From NCBI RefSeq assembly GCF_000165425.1, contig NW_001799233.1, positions 127,256-191,255 of the forward strand: a stretch of DNA of 64,000 nt, read 5' to 3'. Below the pieces are notes generated by a model. That model did no database searches and was not told the origin of the DNA. It was given only the letters and a program-made list of their open reading frames with translations. The position numbers were made by a program, and so were the translations under genes. The DNA comes from Paramecium tetraurelia. Its lineage: Eukaryota; Ciliophora; Oligohymenophorea; Peniculida; Parameciidae. Below, piece by piece: positions 39,632-50,957 of this stretch (its first letter is position 1; each line of letters opens with the position of its first letter).

Positions 39632-40844
39632 ATGCATATTTTATATTTTTTTACTTTTCTTCAATCCATTCTTTCTATTTAGATACCACTTTCTAAATTC
39701 AAGGTCTTGAAATCAATGGACGCCTTTAAATTGTCAAATTATTAAAATGTGTAGTACTATGGCCCAATTCAAATGGGAACTCCAAATTAGTAATTAAGTG
39801 TAATATTTGATACAGGATCCCCATACCTTTGGGTTCCTAGTGATAAATGCACACTTTCAAAATGTCACCTGAGTAAAAGATTTTATACTTCAAAATCATC
39901 GACATACAAGAACTATTCATAACCAGATGAAATCTCATATGCCTCAGGAAGTTGCAAGGGATTTTGGGGTTCAGATTATGTGTAATTATTGGGAGATAGT
40001 AACACAAGAGCATAAATTAATATTTTATTCGCTTACTATGATTCTGGATTCGATTCAGTATAATCTGATGGTTTATTGGGTTTAAGCAATGAGAAAGAGA
40101 TAGACAATATATTCGATTTAGCATATAAAGAAGGTAAATTAAAATCGAATCTTTTTGCCATGGAACTTAAAAGTACAGATGAACAATCACTTTTTTACTA
40201 CGATGAAATTCCGAACGAAATTATGAATAATGTGGAATGGGTCAGAGTTTTGCGAAATGACTATTGGGTATTAAATTTAATTAGAATAGACAGTGAAGGT
40301 CTTATCTATTGAGGTTAATGGGTATTTTATTAAAACAGGGAAATATAAAGAAGCACTAATTGATTCAGGAACTTCACTTTTGTACCTTCCTTAGAAAGTT
40401 GTATTATCAATATTTGAGGAATTAATTTTAAGCAATTGCAGATTATTAGATGGCAATATGTTTTGTCCTTGTTCGATTCCCAAAAGTGAAGTTGACAATT
40501 ATCCTAAAATAAAAGTGTTTTTGGAAGGGATTATTCTAGAATTAGATATAACTGATTACATGATACTCGACTTCTCATTTTAAGGATTGTGTTATATAGG
40601 AATTGAGGTAGAATCTTAAATGAATCTTATGATCTTTGGTGATATTGTCATGAGGAAATATGTCATAGTGTTCGACAAGCAGAATAATAAGATTGGATTT
40701 AAGGGGTATACTAATAATTTCTATATTAGAGTTGAGAAATTGACAAATATCAAAACGACTGCCATCTTTTGGATTGAAATCATTGGATTCGGAATCATCA
40801 CCATCAGTTGTTTATTATTATAGATGAAGTTAATGAAGTTATGA
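39632..40844 (+). CDS. Pepsin-type (A1) aspartyl protease with C-terminal membrane anchor, 396 aa
   Basis: One 22-nt intron at 40268-40289; 397 codons. N-terminal signal peptide (MHILYFFTFLQSILSI). Both catalytic motifs are present: FDTGSPYLWVPS with Asp near residue 60, and LIDSGTSLLYLP with Asp near 237. The flap region is YASG and the mid-protein motif is SDGLLGLS. Near the C-terminus comes a hydrophobic span (FWIEIIGFGIITISCLLL), then a short basic tail. This suggests a type I membrane protease of the secretory pathway or cell surface. The intron restores YWTVKVLSIEVNG, the usual pepsin core strand, which confirms the splice. Confidence 0.86.
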
Positions 40845-40866
40845 ATAATTAATATTATTATTATAA

Positions 40867-41645
40867 ATGCACGAATCTCTTAAGCAATATCTGCCTAAAG
40901 ATTACAAAAGGAGAGCCTATTATACTCCTTACGATGTCTCAGTCCATAATACAGCCAATGACTTGTGGGTAAGCTTTTTCGGGAAGGTTTGGGATCTTAC
41001 ATAACTTGTCTAAGAAAATATTTCATCGAAACTATGCGAACCATTAATCAAAATAGCTGGAAGTGATATATCTTATTGGTTCGATAAATAAACTGGAGAA
41101 CCCAGAAAGTAAGGAATTTTCATGATTATTTTGAATAGATAAGTAGATATCAATACAGGGTTGATAACCTATTATTGTCCATAGGGCAGATATTTGCACA
41201 TTCCATCATCTGATCCTTGTGGAGATGATGAGCTTGGGGATCATTCAAAACCGTAATAAATTATCATTGATTATTTCAAGATGGTGGAACAACGAATAAC
41301 AATATTGTATTGGCAATTTGAGTCACAAAACAAGAAAGGTGAAAATAATCAATATGCTTACAGATCACGAAGACATTATTGAAGTATTTTTAATATCAAC
41401 TCAACTTTAAGGTGCCATCTGAAGAAACTATAAATGAAATTCTTGATAGGTATAAGTAGATCAATGCACATGCTGCCAGTTATACTTGGAAGAGATTGGG
41501 AAAACCTTTGGATATGGAATTAACTTTGAGTGCCAATGGAATACCTGATGAAACTGATGAATTTGAATAATTAGGAGTCCCTGAAAGTTAGTGGTATATA
41601 CCAGCAATTCATCTATATTTTAATGATGATTTAACAGTCGCTTGA
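40867..41645 (+). CDS. CYB5D1: Cytochrome b5 domain-containing protein 1, 240 aa
   Basis: Introns 41253-41280 and 41384-41411 (28 nt each, both ending AAG) leave 241 codons. The first half is the degenerate cytochrome b5 domain: [37 protein letters not shown], then [15 protein letters not shown]. The second half matches the ubiquitin-like part of CYB5D1: [33 protein letters not shown] and a [14 protein letters not shown] end. CYB5D1 localises to ciliary axonemes and affects beating (family knowledge). Length is close to the human protein (about 228 aa). Protein conservation across both splice sites proves AAG can serve as acceptor in this genome. Confidence 0.9.
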
Positions 41646-41673
41646 TATGAATCATTATTATATATTATTATAT

Positions 41674-44078
41674 ATGATTAAGCGTAATCTTAAATGGAAA
41701 ATTAATTCCTAAAGAGACAGTAGTAAAAACAAACCAAAATCAATTAGTATTGAATCTTCCCCTCGAAACCCAATATACCTAATTCGGAGAGAAGTCAAAT
41801 CTAAAAATTCATAATTAAAAAGTAATTTGACAACTTATACCAAATATGTCTTCCATTCTAATTATATCAGCCCAGTGAGTTCTCCAAACACATCCAAAAT
41901 CATTAGATCAGATGAATAACAGATAGGTTAGCCAAACAATATTTGCAATTAAGAGAGAAAACATTCATTGAGTACCCTTTCAACAGAAAATCGGAGTTTT
42001 AAAAATAAATTCACTACAAATAATCGCCAATTTTAAACAGAATCTGTATAATTCTTAACCCAACAATTGACAGAATAAAATTAGGATATTCATGTTGATA
42101 ATTAAATATAATAAAACATAGATATTGATATTGAATGTTCTCATCTTGATATTTAACTAAGGAGAATTTCGTAAATTTGCTTATTTGATGATAAGAAGAA
42201 GAAAAAATTAAAATAAAACATGCAAAATTTTGAATTCAAAGACCATAAAAAAGCTAATTCATCAATTGATTAAGTAATTAAATTAGTAAGAACAATAAAA
42301 TAGCCATCATATCGATATGAAGCATAATAGAGATCTTCTAAAATATGGTTAGAGAATGTGTGTTTTGAACCATTAGAATTAAAATAAAACTACACAGATA
42401 CTTAAAGTTAATTTAAGTTTTATTTTAGTCAGTATTTTGATAAAAATTTAAAATTGCATAGAATAATCGAGATTAATAATTAGCTTTTACAAGTGATGAA
42501 TGATAATCAATAAATTATCTAAGATATTTAAGAATAGAGAAAAGCTTTCTTTTTAAATAAAATTTAAAAGGCTGAAAATTTATTCAGGTTTTACCATGAT
42601 ATATAAACATTTGGAATGTATAATATAAATTTAATATTAGCTAGGTTAAACTTTTTAAATGAAGATTCTCAATTAAGTATTACATCCAATCATAATAACT
42701 CATAAATAAATTAAATAAAAGAAGTTGGTGATGATTAATCAGATTAGTTAGAATAAACATAAAATTAATTAATTTCAAAAAAAGTAATTTTCATTCCTCC
42801 AAAATTTAATATAAATTTAAAAATACATCAGTTTAAAATCACTTTCATTATTTCAGAATTGGATTTAAAATCCAAAAATAACCTATTATCAGTTGATTAC
42901 ACAACTATGGATTAATAAATATATATGGATAACATTAACAAAATTGTACCAACTTTTCAAGAAGAGTTTACAAATCCAATATTTTTTAAAGATTACTCGC
43001 AACATTACAATCAAATTTATAAAGATATATTAAATGGTAATTTTTGCAATATTAACCCTATTGATGATTTAGAATTTGAAGCTCCAAATCTTGAAATGAT
43101 TGAAAATGGAAACAATGACAAAATAAATGGAATTGACAAGAGAAAAATTCTTATTTCTTTAAAAAAGCAAAAGAATTGGTAAAGCGGAAATTTAAAAAAA
43201 TAAAATCAAGAAGTAATTGATGGATTACATTCATAAAGAGCTAGTGTATAAGTAGTTCCCAATAAACAAGGACAAGAGAATGTTGCTGGATCACCTTTGC
43301 TTCCATAAATAAACATTTTATAGAATTTAAAATAATCACCCAGAAAAAAAAGTTTCAGTAGGTCGATTCATTCTAAAAATATTGGAGATAATATCTTATC
43401 AATTTAAAAAGCAGATTCTTAATTCAAGAATCAAATTGATACATCTAAATTAATAAAATAGTAATGTCTAAATCTCAACAATAATTCACTAAACAATTAT
43501 CAGACAATAATTTATTATAATAAAAAACTATAAAGAAAGAGGAGTCAGGTAGAGATCTTACAATGGTATCATCTATTAAAGTAGATTCTATTTAATAAGA
43601 TTCTATTTCAGATTCAATTCAGTCGAATAAGCAATAAATAAATTTATAAAATGTAAATTTTAATTTAAAACCAAGAAAAATGCAAATCCTTAGAGTGTTA
43701 AATTAGAAACCCTATTACTATATGATTAGATGATAAAAACAAATAGATCTAAAAAAAAGATTGTAAAAAATTTAATTGAACACGGATTGTTAGATTAATT
43801 TTAAGAGTTTATGGATGTTCATAAAAATTTCAATTTAAATGGTCTTACAGAAGATGGAATTCCATTTATTTCCCTTGCAGCAGCCAATGGAAATAAAGGT
43901 ATTGTTAGACATATGTTAAATTTTAATGTTAATTTAAATTAAATTGATGTAAGATCGATTGTCTATATAATTTTAGAAACATTTCAATACTCCACTCCAA
44001 TATGCTATGTTCCATAAAAATTTTGATGTAGCTGATCTACTTTTACAAAATGGGGCCAACCCTTCTATGAAACTTTGA
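41674..44078 (+). CDS. Large Gln/Asn-rich protein with C-terminal ankyrin repeats, about 784 aa
   Basis: Open from ATG 41674 to TGA 44076-44078, with introns 43653-43675 (AAG) and 43949-43976 (TAG). Most of the protein is low-complexity, Gln/Asn/Lys-rich and helical, with a possible folded region around residues 180-480. The end holds about two ankyrin repeats (GIPFISLAAANGNKGIVRHM, then NTPLQYAMFHKNFDVADLLL...GANP). One frame break lies near 43453-43462 at a short A run: one base seems missing, and total length agrees with a one-base deletion. Alternatively the part from ATG 43464 is a separate gene. Confidence 0.55.
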
Positions 44079-44149
44079 GGATATTGATTGTGTTAATGTA
44101 TACTATTTTTATAACATGGAAATAAAATTAAAAATAAAGATAACGTTAA

Positions 44150-44749
44150 TCAACAATAAGGACAGTAGTGTTTTTTGAGAGGTTTAAGTTGTCTTCCATA
44201 TTTTCTTTATTTCTGAGAGTTGGTAATCCAAAAAAAATTACACATTTGATTTAGACAATTCTGAATTTGTAGTTAATAAGTAATACATTTTAGTTATTAT
44301 TCATACATTTAATTAACCAAATGCTCTATACCTCTTATTTTAAGCTGTCTCACTTACTCTGGACATAATTTCATCCCACAAAAACAAGAAAAATGGGACT
44401 AGGTATCTGAGAGTTATTCTTTAAATAGATCAAGGATACACTTTTCATGAAACATATGCTAACCAGTATCACAATGGATTATGATTTTATTCTGAAAATT
44501 GAATTTTTTACATCTAAAGCAGTCCTAGTCCTTATTATAACTTATGCTCACACTTCTTTCAAATTTTAGATTGCAGGGACTCTAATCAAGAGTTTTAAGA
44601 CGACGATTACAGCTTTTTCTTGGAGAGAATGAACTTTTATTTATATTTGCAAAGGCTCTGATCTAGAAATCTAATTCTTTCATTATCCTATTTTGTAAAT
44701 GAATAGGGACCACATTTTTATGAACAAGAACATCCCTAATAAATTACAT
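44150..44749 (-). CDS. RING-type zinc-finger-like protein, 199 aa
   Basis: Uninterrupted frame of 200 codons, tail-to-tail with the ankyrin gene (71 bp between stops). The middle holds a Cys/His array: CFRCKKFNF, then IIIHCDTGQHMFHEKC (C-x6-H-x2-H-x2-C) and FSCFCGMKLC. This is the cross-brace spacing of a RING or RING-like domain. A second, weaker Cys set follows and the protein ends in HYCPYC. It is probably an E3 ubiquitin ligase or relative. Metal-ligand spacing is read by eye, so the subtype (RING-CH, ZZ or IBR) is open. Confidence 0.55.
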
Positions 44750-44948
44750 TTTTTCACATCTCCAATTAGAGTGAAAATTCATTATAATTAATAAAATTAA
44801 ATATTAATTGCTTTAAGATCAATCCCATTTTTAATAGGTTAAAACTATTAACTTTATGAGATTATCAATATTAACTATATTAATATCAGATATATTAAAT
44901 AATAAACGATTTTATTATAACAATTAATAATTATTTTACATTGAATCA

Positions 44949-46446
44949 TCATTGTTTTAATTCTCCACAATCTGCTATAACAATACTAACTTTTGGTTTA
45001 TCCTACTCTGTTTCAATTTTCTCAATTACATCAAGCAATTCAATACCCTTAGTTATTTTACCGAACACAACATGTTTACCTATAATTTACATTTATTTCT
45101 TTACCATCAAGCCAAGGAGTGTCCTTAAAAAGAATGAAAAATTGACTTCCATTTGTATTTGCACCAGCATTGGCCATACTCAAATACCCTCTTCCAGTGT
45201 GTTTATGAGTAAAGTTCTCATCTGCAAATTTCTCTCCATAAATACTTTCACCACCAGTACCATCTTAAATATAATAAAAATTCATACTTCCTTAAGTGAA
45301 ATCTCCTCCTTAAATCATGAAATCTTTAATCAATCTATGAAATTTGCAACCCTTATAATGCAGATTCTTTCCTGATTTGCCAACACCTTTCTCTCCTGTA
45401 CAAAGAGCTCTAAAATTCTCGACTGTTTTTAGGACAAGATTTCTTGAATAGAGTAAATTCCATTCTTTTTGGTTCATCATCTCCAATTTTAATATCAAAG
45501 TATGTAGTTACATCGCTAGGATCACTTTCTTCTAAAGAAGTAGGTTTAGCCTCTTCTTCATAGTATGATTATTAAAATAATCTTCCATAAATGTCTTTCT
45601 CCTTTTTTTTGGATAGATTTATCTTGTTTTGAACCTCGTGCATCTCCTCAATAACAGCTTAATTATTTGGGTCAATAGCATAAGCTGCCTTCAAGTCCCC
45701 TTTTGCCTCATTATAATCGCCCAAACTACTATGTGCTATTGCTCTTCTATAATAAGCCTTAACTAATTAGGCATGGTTAGGTTTATCATTGATAACTTTA
45801 GATGCATGATCCAGAGATTCTTTGTAGTCCTTTGTATAATAATAGCAAAGACTAAGGTTTAAATGAGAAGCCAATTTTTGTTCATGAGCAAATTCTGTCT
45901 CTGCCTCAAAATAGCTGGCAGCCTCAAGATATTATTTAATGGCTTCAGGATAGTTCTTTTCCTTAAAAGCAGTTGTTCCCAATTCTTTAAATTTCTTAGC
46001 CTCAGTTGTTTTTTCTTCATCACTCAATTCCCTAATAATGTTGTAATCACTTATACCATTTCTACTTTTATTTCTCCTTGAAATCAACCAATTAGACATC
46101 AAAAATAAGAGTAGCCCCTCCTGGTATTTTGGGAGGACTTCCTTATTTTCCATATCCATAATCAGATTTAATTTTTAATTGCGCCTTTTCGCCCTTCTTC
46201 ATTGATGCAACACCAACATCCCAACCTTTAATGACCTCTCCTTCGCCTAAAGTGAAACTAAAGGGATCCTTTCCTTCATTTGAATCGAACACTGTTCCAT
46301 CCTCTAATTTTCCAGTATAGAACATCTTTGATAAATATTTTTGTTACCTCGCATACATTACCTTATTAAGGCAAATCCCCTTATCCTTCCTGAAGAGTTA
46401 ACTTTTAAATTCCTCCATCTTCGTTTAAACTAATGTATCCAGCCAT
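44949..46446 (-). CDS. Dual-family immunophilin: FKBP - TPR - cyclophilin, 474 aa
   Basis: Introns 46326-46347 (22 nt, AAG), 46032-46056 and 45080-45104. Residues about 1-112 are an FKBP domain ([33 protein letters not shown]). Then TPR helices ([42 protein letters not shown]). From about residue 296 there is a cyclophilin domain ([44 protein letters not shown]). Both domain types are prolyl isomerases bound by FK506 and cyclosporin; TPRs often bind HSP90. The same order occurs in the Toxoplasma dual immunophilin FCBP57. The frame breaks once: the T run 45426-45430 (five A in the gene) needs four to read PKTVENF. Confidence 0.85.
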
Positions 46447-47388
46447 TTCTATTAGAAATTTCTAGAAAAATAATTATTAAAATGATCAAAGAGTATAATA
46501 ATTTGATTTTTTCATGAATAAGAATTATATTCTCTTTGATGTATTATTTGCAGAAAATAAAATCTATTTAATAGTTCCATTATTAAAGCTGTTGTTTTAA
46601 ATTATTACTCTGATTCAGATGAAAAATAACCAAGATGTTTTAATATTCTACTTTTTACATAAAAATGATATAAATTAATTTAACTTATTATGTATCCAAT
46701 TGAATATTTATCAAATTGCTTCATACTCTCATATTACCGTTGTTATTCAAACTAAACTAATACCTTCTTTTTTTATTTTTTACTTAAGAAGCTGGTAAAC
46801 TTAACCATCAATTCTTCAATATGATTCAAAATGGAGTGATGCAATACAGTATTATGGTTATAAAGATAACTAATTATCAATTAAACTATATTTATATTTA
46901 AGGGTTTGTACTTATTAAATTTATTTTTCAAGACTATTTTAATATATAAAATATATAAAAAAGCAAATTAATAATGAACAAACCAGGAATTGGACTGATA
47001 TCACTTCACATAGTTTTTATAGAGAAATCTTTTGGTGATAGTGACGAAGGAAATTCTACTTTAGAATATTCTGAGAAATCTATATTGGACAATAATGTTC
47101 GATTTGCTGATGAAATTTTAATTTGTTTTTTTCATCAATCAGATAAGGTAACACAAATTAATGAGGGAAAAAAGAAAACTATCAAAGAAAATCTAAAATG
47201 AAAGATACTCGAATAATGAATTTATAATATTCTTTATATTCTACTCTTATTGACAATCTTTATTGACAAAGCAATGAAATTTAATATTTCACATTAACAA
47301 GATCTTTCTTCTCTCATCATCATTCATTTAATTCCATTCATTCGCATTGATTCGAATTTCCTTTAAATCATATTTTTTAGAGGCCCCT
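46447..47388. other. Mostly empty AT-rich interval
   Basis: About 940 bp between two minus-strand genes. Its only candidate is the 75-aa frame at 46974-47201; otherwise nothing supported. Confidence 0.4.
46974..47201 (+). CDS. Possible small gene, 75 aa
   Basis: ATG 46974 to TGA 47199-47201, with no TAA or TAG codons inside, so it is open in any code. The translation has mixed charged and hydrophobic residues (GDSDEGNSTLEYSEKS) and is less AT-rich than its flanks. It lies alone on the plus strand. No similarity is recognised. Confidence 0.33.
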   Translation: MNKPGIGLISLHIVFIEKSFGDSDEGNSTLEYSEKSILDNNVRFADEILICFFHQSDKVTQINEGKKKTIKENLK

Positions 47389-50300
47389 TCAAGAATCCAT
47401 TTATTAAAATAATGAAAACCAGTGTAATGTTTCTTGATTAAGAAAATTATGTACCATATCATATGTAACATATAATGAATTATCTATCGATATGATGTGA
47501 TTTCTCATTTAAATATAGAAATCAACATACTGGTTGTCAAAGTAATAATTTACTTTATACTCGATCTAAGATTTATCAAGATATTGCATAAGGCTTTTGA
47601 TTGATTAATTTAATTTTTAATTAGGAATTAATTTTGTATTAACTATTTTTTTTCCATTTTCAATAATTTATTTTGCCAACTACTGTTGCTTCTAATTTAA
47701 TTCTTAAATAATATATATGATACATTCTTACATAAATCTAAATGCATACTAAATTCTAGGAGATTGTAGATATCCATAAACTGACGAAAAATGACTGGCA
47801 TCTTAGTATTCGTAGGGAGATTTGGAAATTTGGACACTCTAAATATTATTATTAGATACATACTCATTCATTAGATTGACAATCAATTTTTCATATTTAA
47901 CAAAATAATTCTTTTTCTATTATTTCTTTAAGTATTATAAACTAATCAGTACACTCCATAGAGTCTAAACATATGCCATAGGATTCACTGAAAGTCTCTA
48001 TTCAATTTATATCTTATCTAAAATAGTCAATATTAATGACTCATTAAAGTATCCAATTTTGGCATAAGAGTTAAGAATATCTATCAATTCAAAACCACTA
48101 TAAAATTACACTTTCCTTGAGATTTGCTTGCTCAATCCATCAAATAATGATTCAACATAGACTCTTTATTCAGATAGATTTTGTAGAATTTCTACAATTT
48201 AGATTTATTTTACATTGTCTATTTGTCTTTTAATGAATTCAGTTAGGATTTAAATAGTGTCATCATTATTAAGTTTGATTTTCTTTGAAAATTCAATGTA
48301 TTCCAAACAAATAGGAATTGAAGGTATCTCATGATTCCTTATATTATGACATTTTAATAGCATTTTCTTAAACACATTTTCATAGTTTCTAATAAATTGA
48401 TATTTTGAATCAAACTATCCTATAGTCTTCAGAATAGCTTTCAACCCTGGTCTCATATTATTCATGGTTAATAGGTGATCGATATTATTAAATTATAATT
48501 CGATAAAGTCTTTTAAGCCATCTTCTTCATATTTTAAATTATTGAATCTCCAACCATCATATTCCATCAAAATCATCAAACCATCTATATAATGTTCTTG
48601 TTATTTTGTTAAATCCAATTTTATGATCTCCTATTTCAATTGATCTATCATTAAATTTAATTAGACTTCATCTTGTTTCTATTGTAATCTTGCTTAATTT
48701 TTGATTTAAAAGAATAGCAATTTTGTTTTAATTAAAATAGCATAATAAGTATCCATCTTCACTGCAATAGCTGAATTCAAAAAATTACTCATAGTAGGAG
48801 TAATCTGAAATTGATTGACATTAATTTCAGTGATTATAGTTGCTACTTATAATTTCTCTAAGTCGCTCAAGCTTCCAATTTATTTGCAAAGTTATTAACA
48901 GATATTACTTATTATATTTGTTCTTAATTCTAATTATTAAAGCAATTGATGAAATTTTATTAGCAATTCTATGTTGATTTCAATCTTCTGTTGAGTGTAA
49001 TTAGCTAGTTTAGTAAATAATTCTATTAATTCTCTAATTGATTGTAAGACAGTCCCTCTCATATTATGAAGTGAATGATAAGGACAATTAATAATGAGTG
49101 TAAACAACAGATTTAACGATACATTAATATTAAAAGATTTTACAACACAATTTCTCTCAGTTAAAGTGATAAAACTTTTGGCTATTTGTTTCACCAATTT
49201 ATCATTTGCGAAATCAATATTGGTGATTTCATTTATGATTTTTTGTAATTGATCAAAGGTAGGAAGAAGTTGTTCAGTTCTTGTTCTCACTTCCTAATTA
49301 AAATGATATTTGCTATTTAATCTCATAAAGAAAATATAGAAATAGGAGTCTGGTAGTGATTCTAATTTGATGTGTTTATTAATAAATTCATAGAAAGGAT
49401 CATCCTAATAGGGATCTAAAGTAAGTATTAAGGATGCAATTTTTAGTTATAGTTCATAATCTTGATTTCCTACTTACTTGAAAAAAGATTTAACACATTC
49501 TTTGATATTTTTTTTTTGTTGATTAAATCTGCAATTCTCAATATATTTATGACAATAATGCATAGATTCAATGATTTTGAAAAGTAAAGTGTCATTGAGT
49601 TAATTTAGTTCAAAAATTTCATTTAATCTATTTTACTTTATGATTACCTTTATGCAGTCAGCTTTTTATTTTATACTTAAAGAGTTATAGTTCCTTTTTA
49701 GAGTTTTTATACACAAACTGATGATGTTTTAGTATTAATCTTCAAATTCAACATCGAGAAATTTTATCAGAAAGGCAGTCTCAATAATATTTTCAAAATT
49801 AATCTTACTTATTAGCATTTGAAGAACTTCAGTTGATGGTTTATTTTTTTGTTTCTGAATCTTTAAAAGGACATATAACTTCAATTGATTGGCATTAGTT
49901 AAATTATCTGATTCGAAGGATTATAATAATTTTAGAAATAACTCATTGGGGAATGATTCTGGAAGTTCAGAGTATGCTTCTAAGAGTTTCAGTTTTGAAT
50001 ACTATGAGATTTTATCAAAGTTTTCAATGAACTTTTCTTTGAGTATGTAAATAACTTCTGGCAGTCTTTTGTAAAATGAAGTCTAATCAAAGTGCATTCT
50101 TGCTAGTTAATTAAATACGGCCACTAAACCATGAAAATTTATATTGTCTATAAGGTTAATTAATTAGTGACAAGCTAAGTAAGCCAAATCTGAATGTTAA
50201 GTTGATTTGAAAGTGCTATATTCAATATAGCAACCCCTAATTATTTAACATAATGAATGAGCAGTGAAAGCCTGTGTTGGCAAGCACTGTGTTAATATTT

Positions 50301-50823
50301 TACCAATGTGTGCCATTTTCCATCCTTGTTTAGAGTAAAATGAAAATACATAGGGCAATTACAGATATGTATAGTTTTTCAAGTTCTAATCTATGTGTCT
50401 CTTGATTTTAATGCTATAGGATTTAGTTTACAATTTCAAAAATAGTTAAATGACTGTAACACATTGTTCTGAATTCAATTTCTCAAAATTAGGTATGATT
50501 GTTTCTTATACAAAAGCATCTAATTAACTATCATGTAGATAATGCTTATCTGTAACAATGTTCATCAATTAAAATGCTGCAAAATGAACCTATTCGTATG
50601 ATAAATTATTATCTTTGAAAGCCTTAATAACTTCCTCGGTTGTTTATGCATTTACAAAATGTTAATACACCTCAAATTTACTGAGAAGAGTCTTAGACTC
50701 ATAGTCAATTTCTCCATCAGAGAGATACTCCTATTCCTTATAAGCTGATTGTTATGAGAAGCATGCTATGCTCCTTTTAAATAATCTTAAAGGGAGCTTG
50801 GATGTGAATAGAAATTTTAGCAT
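47389..50823 (-). CDS. Large helical-repeat protein, FASTK/RAP-like, probable mitochondrial, 1144 aa
   Basis: A single uninterrupted frame of 1145 codons, the longest intronless gene here. The N-terminus (MLKFLFTSKLPLRLFKRSIA) is basic and amphipathic with no acidic residue, like a mitochondrial presequence. The rest is a chain of short helix pairs with repeating Leu/Ile patterns (for example YLACHQLINLIDNINFHGLV). The last 60 residues (YFDNQYVDFYIQMRN ... HWFSLFQQM) have a RAP-like feel. Such proteins in protists often act in mitochondrial RNA handling. No single diagnostic motif is present, so the family call is a guess; the gene itself is firm. Confidence 0.6.
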
Positions 50824-50957
50824 AAATAAAATTTTATATAAAAAATATTTAAGTAACTAAGAAAATAATGGTAATAGTTCCTGTCATAGTAATTAAATAG
50901 ATTTTCCATATTCATGTAAAATAAAATTGACTTAACAAAGCAAATATATAAATAGCA

